Assembly (NCBI GenBank): GCA_001414345.1
Contig: LLCB01000133.1
Span: 81,699-145,698 of the forward strand
Source: Hymenoscyphus infarciens
Taxonomy: Eukaryota > Ascomycota > Leotiomycetes > Helotiales > Helotiaceae
Length of the DNA stretch: 64,000 nt
Direction: 5' to 3'
The position numbers and the translations under genes were made by a program. The notes under the pieces are model-generated. The model was given only the letters and a program-made list of their open reading frames with translations. It searched no databases and had not been told where the DNA came from. This document shows, one piece after another, positions 1 through 10,746 of the stretch; position 1 is the first letter of the stretch; every line of letters starts with the position of its first letter.

Positions 1-23
1 GTCGAGTGTCGAATGAAAATCTT

Positions 24-1208
24 TCACGCGTATTGAGTCTCCCTCTGGCCCAAGAATCTCGAGAAGATGTTTCCTCCTTTTCTCGCCTTCTTCGTAGGCT
101 TCTCGTCGTAGATTTCTCGCTCGATCTCGTAAGGTAACATGGCGTGCTTTCCAGATCCAACGTGCTGTTCCGCGATATGTACGTGAACGGTATCTCTCAC
201 GACATGCTGAGGCGGACTGGTGCTAGAATATCGCGCAGGTAGGCCATCACAAGAGTGTTCCAGATCCTCGATGTAGCTACTGATACTCGAATTTGGAGTT
301 CCGGCTCGGGAATTGCTGGAGATGTACGAGGATGCGGAGGAGACGGTGGAGTGGGTATCTGCTGTTCCGGAGCGGGAAAGATCTGGGACGTCGGAGGTGG
401 ATGGTGGGGAGTCGTATCTGGTTGTTCGGACTGTGGGGTCGACGTATTGGCCTTGGTAGATGATTGCGTCTTTCTCCTCGTACTCGGGCATCCAGTATTG
501 GGCTTGGGCGGCGGCGAGGTTGGCTTGGTATTGTCTTGCTGCTTCGGCTTCCTGGAGTTGTTGTTCTCGGAGAGCTCGCTTTCGGGATTCCTTGGCTCGG
601 GCTCGGTCTTCTTGGTGTTGGATCTCACATCGGATTGGTGCTAGGAAAGGGTCGAGGTGGAGGTAGAGATCGTCCTCGCTGATGTTGAGATCCCAATCCA
701 AGAGGAAGAGGAGTTGCTTTTCCATCAGGTTGACTTCGGTCTTGGAGAATCCAAATGGTTCGTAACCCCGGACATTCGAGTACTCGGCCCAATGCTTGTT
801 CTTTGGTGAGGAGTCGTTGAGGAACTTTGCTGAGAGAATGAGAGCGGCGAGGAAGATGCGATGGACTGTACATTTCAAGCCCTTGGCGACAGGAGGCAAC
901 TTCTTCTTCAGTCTCTCGAGATAAACCAGGGTAGTCATTAGTGTTGGTACTTGGACATTTGACTTGCGCACTAATGAACTGATGAATTTCTCTAGGGAAG
1001 GAAGGTCTCGTGATGATTCGGTGGTGGAGTCTTGTGGTGGGGTTTGGGGTGGTGATGGTGGTAGTCGACTTGAGTGTACTGAAGTTGCTTCACACTGAAT
1101 GACCTCTGATGCTTTGGTTGCCAGATAGTTGATCATCTGACTGCTGACTGGCATGTAGATGAAGTTTTCGAGGGCAGCCTCGTTCAATGCTCTGGAGTAT
1201 GAAGACAT
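24..1208 (-). CDS. Pho85-type cyclin (PCL1/2-like G1/S cyclin)
   Basis: Single-exon protein of 394 residues. Residues about 70-180 form a cyclin box of the Pho85-cyclin type: a run starting [13 protein letters not shown], then [19 protein letters not shown], then the conserved [22 protein letters not shown] block and a [21 protein letters not shown] block. In this family such cyclins bind the CDK Pho85 and act in G1 progression and polarised growth. The N-terminal 70 residues are Ser/Pro-rich. After the box there is a charged Arg/Glu/Gln helix (about 200-235) and a Ser/Thr-rich tail with many S/T-P sites, which suits CDK phosphorylation and turnover. The start is the first Met of the frame and matches the usual short leader before the box. 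The upstream side is a very long non-coding stretch, so a long regulatory region is possible. Family assignment is firm; which of the Pcl1/2/9 group it equals is not resolved. Confidence 0.9.
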   Translation of the reverse strand: MSSYSRALNEAALENFIYMPVSSQMINYLATKASEVIQCEATSVHSSRLPPSPPQTPPQDSTTESSRDLPSLEKFISSLVRKSNVQVPTLMTTLVYLERLKKKLPPVAKGLKCTVHRIFLAALILSAKFLNDSSPKNKHWAEYSNVRGYEPFGFSKTEVNLMEKQLLFLLDWDLNISEDDLYLHLDPFLAPIRCEIQHQEDRARAKESRKRALREQQLQEAEAARQYQANLAAAQAQYWMPEYEEKDAIIYQGQYVDPTVRTTRYDSPPSTSDVPDLSRSGTADTHSTVSSASSYISSNSRAGTPNSSISSYIEDLEHSCDGLPARYSSTSPPQHVVRDTVHVHIAEQHVGSGKHAMLPYEIEREIYDEKPTKKARKGGNIFSRFLGQRETQYA

Positions 1209-2491
1209 GATGGAAAATTTGTTCTGAAAGTCGAAGGCGAGATGTGTTGCGTGACAAGATGCAGGACCCAGAGATGGTTGAAGACGGAAGAAATAAATTC
1301 AAACCCAAGATGCGGAAGGAATGGTTAAAATAATAATCTGGGGTGAAGGTTAAGGTATTGTAGTTTCGAAGGTATTGTCCGAGGTTGTCCTGGGTTTGTA
1401 TTGTCGGGGGGACAATAGCTGGACAGACAATAGTTTTGTTGGCGAAGCGAAAGGCTGACGTGAAAGCGAGGCTGAGGTGAAATGCTTCGTACTCGTGGTG
1501 AATTGTGAGTACCGAGAGTGGATTAGTATTGTCCAGGGGGTTCCGGGCTAGGCGAAGAGCGAGAACAATCCAAAAGGAGGAAATCCGGCCAGCGGAACTT
1601 TTGGTGAGGGGAAAGAGGAGATTGAAACTAAATCCCGAAACCAAAAAATGCCAACAAAGTCAAACTGGCGCAGCAGCGAAAAGAGTTATGCAAAAAACGG
1701 CGATGTAGACAATTATAAGTTGATGTGGGGTGGAGGGTAAAGGGGGTCAAGTGGTCCGTGCAGTCCAAGCTGATGACTTTTTTGGATTTTGGTTTTGTGA
1801 GCGGAGCGGGCGCTGAGCAGGGGGGAAGGGGCTTGTCGAGGGTGGGTTGCTTGAAGGCTTGAAGGGGGCGACCAATGTGGACGAGGACGAGAGGATCGGC
1901 TTTAAAAAGCCTCGCTTGCAGCCTGCAGGATCTGCCCGGGCTGATGCTGATGCGGTATAGCCGGGTTGGGACTGGATAGAATGCAAAAGGGGGGGGGGCA
2001 ATATGGGATGCGGATTGCCTGTGGTTGAGATTGCGGTGCGATGCGAGGGTATAATTACGGAGTACCTAGACGGTAAAGGTTGGCAGCGTTGGGAGGATGA
2101 TTATGGTGATGATGGATGAAGCGTAGCAATTAAAAGGAGTACCGAAGTGTAGAGTGGTGCAAAAGTAATTGCAGAACTGAGATCTATCGGTGTACAGGAT
2201 GAACGGGCCTGGTGATAAGTAGGGGCAGCGTTCGAGGATGCAGGTGATTTTTGAAAGTCTGGGGACGCACAGACTGGAATCGAAGGGTTCGTCTGGGTGG
2301 TGCTGTCAAAATTGCCGTGATGGTTTGTTTCCTGAAATGTTTCGCGATGACCGACAAGCGTGATGTACTCCTTAGGGGGATGTGACAGGCTTCTGCAACT
2401 GACTGCAACGGACTGTATTGGGGGTCGAAAGGTCCAAGTGTGCCGACAACCAGGTCGGAGGGGAAATGAAGAAGTTGATTATCGGGTAGGC

Positions 2492-2526
2492 GGAGGAGGA
2501 GGAGGAGGAGGAGGAGGAGGAGGAGG
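2492..2526. repeat. (GGA)n microsatellite
   Basis: About eleven perfect GGA units in a row on the plus strand. It produces artefactual poly-Gly or poly-Ser/Leu frames on both strands. A purine tract in the long region upstream of the cyclin gene. Confidence 0.95.
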
Positions 2527-4270
2527 TGCACACGAAAAAGGGGGCGAATGTGGAAAGGAATACGAAATAGCTTGCTGATCTGAATGGCACAATCAAAGTC
2601 GACTGCGGGAAGAGGATATATATGAACCTCAGTGCAGCAGCAATGTACGGTGCAGATACAAGCAAGTGCAGAGTCCCGCGCGAGTTGGGATCGGTCCCTT
2701 GAATGGCCTCTGAATGGTTGGTGCAGGCGGCCAGAACCCAGAAGAGGATTGCAGGAGTTTGATTTCTCGCTTTGAATGTCTCCTCCCTCTCGTGCCTCTC
2801 ACCTCAGTCCCTTCCCACTCAATTATTTCGAGATCAGTAAGGAAGCGGAGGACTGGCTGCGTGATGGTTGGCCCGGCTGGCTCCCTCGGTTGGGGTGTCT
2901 GTGTCCACAGGCGCTGGCTGCTGGACTTTTGTTTCAGCCGAGTACAGGCTGATGGTCCAATGATTGGACCAAGTGAGGATGTGGCGCTGGGTATATCAGA
3001 ATCCTCGAACGAGTGGAAAAGAATGGTCGACGACCGATGGCCCTCGAGTGGATCTGCGTCGCTTTTTTCGAGCCTTGTTTCGCGTATTCCCCGTTACTTT
3101 CTCCTCCAATAACTGGCAATAGCTGGTTGGTACTGAGCACCACAGCTGTAAGGCGGTCAAGAATAAATTAATTTGAAACTGGAATACTCCGTACAGCGGA
3201 TCACTATCGTGTGGACGTGATGTTGCTGACGCCAAAAGGAGGTACTCGGTATATGGTACGTAGGAATGTATGCAATAGGTCGTATGTAGGGTGAAATGAT
3301 ACTTGATGCAGAATAATTGGGAAGAAAGAGTAACCACGGGTTTATCTAGAGTATACAGATGCACTTGCAAAGGAGGTTGGAATCGATAGCCAGTCGTGCT
3401 CATGAATTCTTCTTCCTGAATCATTCATATGCAGAGGTGGCTAGGCGGTGTGTGTGGAAGGCAGAACTTCCAACGGTCATCCTCTCTGGTAAATGACAAT
3501 CTTGGTATCCGCCACTTTCATGGACACCCAGACCGCGCCACGTCTTGTCACACTTGCACCGTAAGTAATCTGTATGGCCACAGCTGATAAACAAGCTGCT
3601 GATCCATCAATAAAGTTGGTCAGTCCACCCCCGTCCGAGGCCTTTGTGTTGTCCATCAGTCATCGCCCTCCCTCCAGTCATCATGCGTGAGTAGAGATGG
3701 CTGGGAGACTGGAGACTGGCGCACCTGACGCGAGTCAAAATGGAAGAAACACGAGAAAGATTTTGATAAGAAATGTTTACCTTTTGAGGCCCGAAGGAGG
3801 GTCAACATCGTCATGACCACACCGCGTATATCTGATGATTGGCACTGGTAGCCCGTCCACCCACCTTTGCGGAAGCGAAAAGATTGGGCAACAATTTGTT
3901 GGCATCGTGAATGCATTAAAGTCTAGCCAGGTTTATGCGTCGGAAAGCGATGCTGCGCAAAAAGGTAAAAATACAATAGTCGGGAAGAGTCTCGGCGTGG
4001 CGAGAGCGAGGGCAAGACTCAACACCACCATTAACAATATATTTCCAAAGCATGGTGTTGTTACATCGAGGAGATACTTGGTGGTGGTGGTGGACAACAA
4101 AGCTGAAGACATCGTCACATTTGCAATTCAATTGCACTCGGCATCAACAACGGCATGTGCTTGCTCTAGCACTAGCACATGCGCGCGCACGCATTGTTGA
4201 CGGGATTCTCGAAGCCATGGAAGGTCAAATAGCGGTGCATAGCTTAGCGGTGGACGGGATGAACCAGGCG

Positions 4271-4306
4271 AAGGGAGAAGGGAAGGGAGAAGGGAAGGGA
4301 GAAGGG
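4271..4306. repeat. 12-bp purine tandem repeat, three copies
   Basis: Three perfect copies of the 12-base unit AAGGGAGAAGGG, all purine on the plus strand, lying in intergenic DNA. Confidence 0.9.
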
Positions 4307-5400
4307 ATGGAGAAGGCTGGGGAGAGAAGAGAAGACTAGAGTACAGTAGTGCATTCCAGAAGGGAGATGGCGCAGGCTCTTCTCACTTCTCAACTGTCTT
4401 CTCAACTGTCAGTGGTGGGCTAGTGAAACATGGGTCTCACCTAGCCAGCATTTCAGCATTTCAGCACTTCAGCACCTCGGTACACCAAATACGGCCTCTA
4501 CTCACACAAATCAAATCATTTTGCCGAGTCTTCCATTGATGCTGAAAAATCACAAGCAACGCTAATCTCACATTTAATTTGCCTGCGCAACCTCTCACAA
4601 CACGACGTCTTGGAGGCTGTAGATGAAAAGGTGCTGCTACTTCGCTTCTAGGCTCTTCCAAAGGCTCCCTCCCACCAGCTGAGAGGGAAGCTGCTAGTAC
4701 GAAGTACGCAGGTACATACGATTTCTTATCCCGCAATCGTGACTAAACAATCAACTCGAGAAGAGTTGCCACAGATTTACTTCCAAAGCGGAAGAAATAC
4801 GTACCGCACCGCGTGGGTTAGGTGTAAAAGAAGTAACGTCGGTGCGTGGGAGTGGGTGGGGATAACCTCAAACACACCCCTCCAAACCATCTCCGGGGTT
4901 TTCAATGCATCGCTCAAAGGAGACGCCGCGATGAAAGTTTGGATTCTTGATTCCGATGGTGGACGAAGACGTTCAAAATAAACCACGACCGAAGCAATTC
5001 CGACTTCTCTTGCGTCGGTCCGTTGCGTTGCATTCATGCCCAAACATCCCATCTGAAGCAGCTCAAGAAACCCAAAATAATTACCACGAGTTTTTGAGCG
5101 AGACGCCCACGATGCCATACCTCCGTACCACGATTCACGAAGGATTGAGCGGCTACGTACGTAGTGCTACATACGACAACTCCACAACCTAAAATGACAA
5201 TCGCACAATTTAGGTGAGCGCCTGTTGGCGGCTAGTCACCGCGGCTGAAGACAGCTTCATCAAGCGCCCTGCTATTTCCATCCTTTCATTCAAGCGCCTA
5301 CTCGTCGTCGTACTGTAATTTTTACATGCCTATGGTGCGTACTGCGTAACACTGACTTCTCTCGCACAGTGGTATTAAAACCCAGCCTTAGACCCCACAC

Positions 5401-6380
5401 AGGCGCAATTGTTGGAAAGGAATGATGTTTATGTTTCAATCAATCATCCTCTTTGGAAGATCTTGATCGCGCGTCAAACAAGTTTTCCTTTCCTTCCTCT
5501 CGGTTCCCCTCTCCTTTTCTCCTGTCGCTGCTCGTGTAATTATTTTGTGGGGGAGCAGAATCCTAATCATTTCATTTCATCACAACACATCACAACACAT
5601 CACACCCCTCAATTCCCACCGCTCGTTTGTTTCACCACACCACGCCGCTACCCACAAAAAAGCAGCAGAGGATCATGTATCCAGTGTTCCAACAAGACAT
5701 GGATGAACCTCACGTTAATAAGCCATCTGTCATCCCAAGCCACGAACCCTAATCTTCCCCTGTCTCGATTCCTCCTCTTACGAAACAATCTCCGTGCCAC
5801 CACCAACACACATTACTCTCGTAAACAAAACAAAAACAACTGAAAATTTAGTACGTAGAGAGAGGCGCATTTTTATGTTAATGCGGGGGTTATCTTCTCA
5901 TGAAAGAAATGCCCAATTAATCAGCCTCCTCTCACAAAAAAAGACATATAAATCCCCAACATTTTTCCACTTTCCAACACTATCCAGGAATACTTCTACG
6001 TCTATATACCTCCATACTCATTATATTCCCTACCCTAGAGGATATTCCTCAACCCCAATACCTCCCAACCCATCCCAAACCAAGGCCAACCCAAATCTCC
6101 CCCTCACTTACTATAAACCTCACTCAGAAAAACCACAAGAACCACACCACACCCCCAACTCACCCCGCAAAACTCAAATCAACTCAACTCAAATCACTGA
6201 ATTAAAGATACCAAGTACCTCCATCCACAGCCCTAATTACTTACGTACCATCCCCCACATCACCATAACCAAACCCCGCACCGTGAAACTCAAGCACTTC
6301 CTCCACATCCCAACTCTCAAACCCAACCCACCCCCTCGACTCTCATAAATTTCTCCATCCCGTATCCGTAAATACCGCAA
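5401..6380. other. Strand-asymmetric (A/C-rich, G-poor) non-coding tract
   Basis: From about 5560 to 6380 the plus strand is rich in C and A and almost free of G, with many CCC, CACA and CAAC words. The asymmetry flips to G-rich after about 6420. Open frames in it (for example 5794-6348) are Thr/Pro/His-rich products of this composition, without domains, and are not believed to be genes. The 6381-7500 continuation holds a TTGAGG repeat and a 15-bp tandem repeat and otherwise nothing recognisable. Confidence 0.6.
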
Positions 6381-6885
6381 TCATCTACTACCTATAACCT
6401 CCTCTAGTGTCCTTGTCATATTGCGAAATAGGTAGTCAGTCTGTAGTTCGCGCGTTGTTAATGTAGCGAGGATGGTGAATTCATGTGGGATTAGCTTGCG
6501 AGAGACCTCTTCTTTATACGCGAGTTTGCAGAGGGGAAATGGATTACTGACTAACTAACTAACTAACCGTGTTTGGATCTCCGAATAGAGGCGTGAGACG
6601 TAGTCTAGGAGTTTCGAAGTTCTCCATGTTAGAGCTCTTTCGGACATTGATGAATCGGTAAGTGAGATTTCGAACGTTCTCGTTTTGGATGGTGGGGATG
6701 TTTGTGAGCTTGGATTGGGTAGGTAGGTGAACTAGACTTGGCCATGTTATTGAAAAGGGGTTGTTGAAAAGGGGTGGTTGAAAAGGGGTGTGGTAGTTGT
6801 ACGCGTTGATATAGCGATGTAACCCCACAACTCCCGCGCTTGGGGTGGTGTTGTAGGTATAGGTATTATTCGCTTTATAGAGAGA

Positions 6886-6943
6886 TGAGGTTGAGGTTAA
6901 GGTTGAGGTTAAGGTTGAGGTTGAGGTTGAGGCTGAGGTTAAG
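6886..6943. repeat. GAGGTT/AAGGTT hexamer repeat
   Basis: About nine to ten hexamers alternating between GAGGTT and AAGGTT, with one GCTGAG variant. The unit is not the fungal telomere hexamer TTAGGG, and the array is internal to the sequence, so I do not call it telomeric. Confidence 0.9.
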
Positions 6944-7064
6944 GGAGGAAGCGTGAGGCGTGAGTTAGTCTACACCTCTTAAACTTGATTTGCGAACTAG
7001 TAACTTACTTTCCTACTACTAGTTAGTTAACTATTTAGTTGGTGCACTATGATCCATACCTTGG

Positions 7065-7109
7065 GTCCTTCGCGCTTATGTCCTTCGCGCTTATGTCCTT
7101 CGCGCTTAG
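7065..7109. repeat. 15-bp tandem repeat, three copies
   Basis: Three head-to-tail copies of GTCCTTCGCGCTTAT, the last ending in AG instead of AT. It lies just before the AT-rich block that carries the LTR-like element. Confidence 0.95.
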
Positions 7110-7770
7110 GTATATATAAGCCATGTCGAAGAAAAGAGAGGTTAGTAGGTTATCTAGAAGTAGTATTAATATCAATATTATTAGTAAGTCTAGAGTAGAG
7201 AAATAGGTGTTGTTTGCTATTACACGGAGAGAACTATCTCTCTGTCTATCTACTTTTAAGCTCCTATATATAGTAGACTTCTAAAAATAAGTTAATCCTA
7301 AGAAGGTTATTCGCTTAAGAGAGAGGAGTATAAAGATCTTAAAATCATAGTTTCTTTTTTGCTATTTAATACGACTTATGTAAGTAGAGCTTTGTTGCTT
7401 TAGATAGAGATAGATATGCGTTAGTATATTCTTTTTATAAAACGAGAAAGAAGAAATAAGTTAATAACCTATAAAATTATAGTATTCTCTTTAATTTTAA
7501 TAATATAGTATAAGAGACAGATTATAGATTAGGAGCTTATAGCTAGGCTCGATGAAATACGTAAAAGTAATCTCTTATATAGTATAGTAATAAACGTCTA
7601 GAGAGTAAAGGCTAGCAGGAGCTAGGAATATATATAGGTCCGCTACTAGTATAGTCACGTGTCCTTCCTGTAACATACCTGTCTAAAAGAAAGGTCAGCT
7701 CTAAAGACTTAAAAAGGCAAAAGAAACAAAAGAAAGAAATAAACAAGGCTATAACTCGTCTTCTAGTCCT

Positions 7771-7950
7771 TAAGTAAGCTTCCTCTAAGTTATAGCTAGC
7801 TTTAGAGGTCGTATACTCTAGCTAGCGTCTATATAGCTACGTTCTATTAAGCTATAATATTATCTAACTTCTAGCTATAAGTAAGTCCCCTCTAAAGTTA
7901 TAGCTAGCTTTAAGAGTCGTATACCCTAGCCAGCGTTATATATAATAGTA
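7771..7950. repeat. About 107-bp tandem duplication inside the LTR-like element
   Basis: Two adjacent degenerate copies start with TAAGTAAG and contain the words TTATAGCTAGCTTTA and CTAGCYAGCGT. Copies begin near 7771 and 7878, and most differences are C/T or A/G. Confidence 0.7.
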
Positions 7951-8280
7951 TTCCTTCTCTTTCTCTTCTTCAAGATACTTAAGAGCGCTTCAAACCGTAT
8001 ATAACACCGGTGTGTATTCCTAGCCTATACTACGTCTTAGAGGGGTGTATCGATGTACAAAGCAAGAATTCAGTAAGATATTGCTAGACATACAGTCAGC
8101 AGATATACGAAATCATTAGGACAGCCGTTGCTATAGCAACGTAAGGAATGCTAACGAGAGAGGAGAGGAGAGGAGATAAAACCGAGTCTCGGAGGTCGAC
8201 ATCGAGGCGGAGGCATAAGTGGACAGGGCTAGAAAGAGGATTAAGAACTCGGATAGAGGATCGAGGACTCGGGACTTGAG

Positions 8281-8440
8281 AGATCGAAGAGGATTTACTC
8301 GAAAGATTAAAGAGGGTGTGTGTGTTAAGAGATCGAAGAGAGGCTACTCGAAAGATCGAAGAGTATATATATATTGAGAGATTGAAGAGGGTTTACTCGA
8401 AAGATCGAAGAGGGGTTACTCGAAAGATCGAAGAGGGTAT
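8281..8440. repeat. TACTCGAAAGATCGAAGAG minisatellite
   Basis: At least five units built from GATCGAAGAG and TACTCGAAA at about 22-bp steps, interrupted by GTGTGT and TATATA spacers. It lies in the internal region of the LTR-like element. Confidence 0.85.
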
Positions 8441-8877
8441 ATATGCGGAGCAGAAAGGGCGTGAGAGAAGAGGGGTATCCTTCGTCTTTCTTACTAACCT
8501 ACTAGAGATCTAGGAGACGGTTGTACTTATTACTAGACAGCGTACGTACTAATAGCTAGATTCTGATCGAGTATTCGAATTATAAGAGTAGGAAGCGGAT
8601 AAGAGAGGCAGAGGTAAGAGGTATCAGTTACAATATAGGCAGAAGGCGATTTACGAGAGCGAGGTCGATTTAGAGGGGTTGCTAGATTTTAGAGCATTAC
8701 TACTATATAGTATAAGAGACAGATCACAGATCAAGAGCTTATAGCTAGGCCCGATAAAATACGTGAAAGTAATCTCTTATATAGTGTGGTAATAAACGTC
8801 TAGAGAGTAAAGGCTGGCAGGAGCCAGGAATATATACAGGTCTGCTACTAGTGTAGTCACGTGTCCTTCCCGCAACA

Positions 8878-10746
8878 AATAACTTAAATCCTCTCTATAT
8901 AAAATCTATTATTCCGTAAGTAAGCTATTTATCATCGTTATCAAAAACCCTCCTTATTTCCACGGAAATCCTTTTTACCCGTCAAGCCCGCATACGCGGG
9001 GTTAGCTTATAGCATATAAGGTATCTTTACGCTACATCGCAGCGATACATATAGAACACGGGAGACCAACGGGTTATTTAGGTGAGTTCAGCTCTGCTCC
9101 TTCCATTAGTTCATCCGAGACTCGATGAATCGATTCCATTCTCCCAAAAGGCTCGATCGAAAAATCAAGATTGCAATATCCTTTCTTGTTCCAAAGGAGT
9201 GGGAACATTGTTGTAGAAGTACGAGGACGCTGAGAAGAGAATGGAGTTACGGATTCCGGCAGTCTCTCTCTAGTAGCGGTACGGGTACGGGAGTTTAGGG
9301 GGAGTTGGTTAACTATTCGCTAGTCACGCATTCCTGCTATCCCCTGGTGCCGTAGCATAAGCACCACGTTCACCTCGTCGCGCGCGCGAACACAAATAAG
9401 CTACTGTTTTGGAAAAGAATCCTCTGGATGCCGCTGTGTGGAGTTTATGTATGTCAGATCACCAACTATTTTCGCGTTCTTGTTTTTCGCTTCGTTTCTC
9501 AATTTTTCTCGTCTCGCGTTTCCTTTGTTTTTCTTGTTTTTTTCCCATTTCAATTCGTTTTATTTCTGGTCAGGAGTTTTATTTTCATTCTGAGGAATGG
9601 AGGGGAAGAGAGCGAGTGGGGGATGGTGTATATAAAGAAGAAGGTTTCAATCAAGTCCTTTCTCGTTTTGTGGAGCGAGAAGGGTGAAGGTAAGTGAGGT
9701 GAGTGAGATTCTTATTCCATCTTTCCTTTTTGGTTCTCTTATTTCACGCGCCAGAAAAGTTTTTCTCCATCTTCTATTCACGAGAGTTCACTGTATCGTT
9801 GTACTGTACGTACGCCCTGCCTTACATTCGAGTATTTATCATCAGAGAAAGTTCAGGCCTAGCTTTCGTCAAGATAGATGGCATCGACGATTCTTCTCAC
9901 AATTGTTTTCCTTATCAAGAGTAAAAACAGCCGAGAACATTGTGATCTTACATTTTTTTTAATTCTTTGTTTTCTAAGTTGGATTCTTGCTTTCTCGTCT
10001 AGCACCTCCCAGTTTTCAAATTTCAAATTCTTCACTCTCCATTCACTGTTTTCCACACCCCTCTCCAAGGTTATCAGGGAGAGATTTAAACGGTCGAAAA
10101 AGGCATTATCCCCCTCGCCTCCCTCATTTTACCCCTTTCCAATTCTCCCCTCCTTCCACCAAGACCGAAGCCACCAGTTTCAAATTTCAATATACGATGA
10201 ATCCAAGCAAGGGATCGATGTCACACCATCGTCATCGTATATCGAAACTGGGTACAAGAAGACTTCAATCTTATATCCCTCCAGTCAATGTATTTCCATT
10301 CCCCCGCCATCCCTCGAGGGCTTGTTTTCAATATACTTTCATATCAATACCTCCCTAATGCCTTCACCAAGTTTCGTTTTCAATATATTATATTTCTATC
10401 CCCGTTCCAAGGAGACATTCAACGGAAAAGAACTTGGTACGAAATAAATTGGGTATCCCCTTCGCTCGCGTGAGCTTCATGCATAGCTAAATACACCTTT
10501 TATAACTAAACATCGGCAGGTAGGAAAGAGATATATATATAGGAACCGACCGACCGATCGATCCAAAAAAAAAAAGAGGAAGATGAAAAAAGGAACTCCA
10601 TCCTCTGCCCAGATTCTTCACTGGTATTTACTCCTCACTCCACTCATATCCCAATTCATTCCACCTCATTCAGTTCATACTCATCAGGCAGCTTCGCACT
10701 TGCCTCCAGCTTACTTGTCGCAGCGTCTGGCTCGCGTCTGGCTCAC
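8878..10746. other. Non-coding stretch before the 3' end of the large minus-strand gene
   Basis: AT-rich to 8950, then mixed composition. From 9450 to 10450 the plus strand is pyrimidine-rich (TTTTC and CTTC words), which creates Phe/Ser-rich frames that I do not accept as genes. There is a TA-rich run at 10528-10540 and an A-run at 10566-10575. The 3' untranslated end of the minus-strand gene ending at 10747 must lie here. Nothing else is recognised. Confidence 0.55.

Larger units (their letters stand above)
1209..5400. other. Non-coding upstream stretch of the cyclin gene
   Basis: I see no supportable gene here. Open frames are short, lack codon bias and overlap on both strands. The stretch has a G-run near 1990, a (GGA)n microsatellite at 2492-2526, a three-unit GGGAGAAGGGAA-type repeat at 4271-4306 and several short tandem words near 4441-4480 (CAGCATTT, CAGCACTT). 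It probably holds the promoter and long 5' leader of the cyclin gene, but no defined site can be pointed to. Confidence 0.6.
7509..8877 (+). mobile_element. Short, non-coding LTR-retrotransposon-like element (RIP-degraded)
   Basis: Two direct repeats of about 167 bp (7509-7675 and 8710-8877) flank an internal region of about 1.03 kb. Reading them side by side I count about sixteen differences, and every one is a transition, which is the mark of RIP. Both end in AACA and start with TATAAGAGACAG, which could be a RIP-mutated TG start, so TG...CA ends fit. No gag, protease, reverse transcriptase or integrase frame survives inside; the longest frame is about 65 residues of repeat translation. It is either an internally deleted element or a non-autonomous TRIM-like one. 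I could not find a clean target-site duplication, and the strand is arbitrary. Confidence 0.75.

Noticed and set aside
5794..6348. 184-codon frame on the plus strand.
   Set aside because: Thr/Pro/His/Asn-rich translation of a G-free tract; a composition artefact.
6886..6943. GAGGTT/AAGGTT array as an interstitial telomere.
   Set aside because: The unit is not TTAGGG or its reverse complement.
8281..8440. Minisatellite as a CRISPR array.
   Set aside because: There are no unique spacers of even length, and the genome is fungal.
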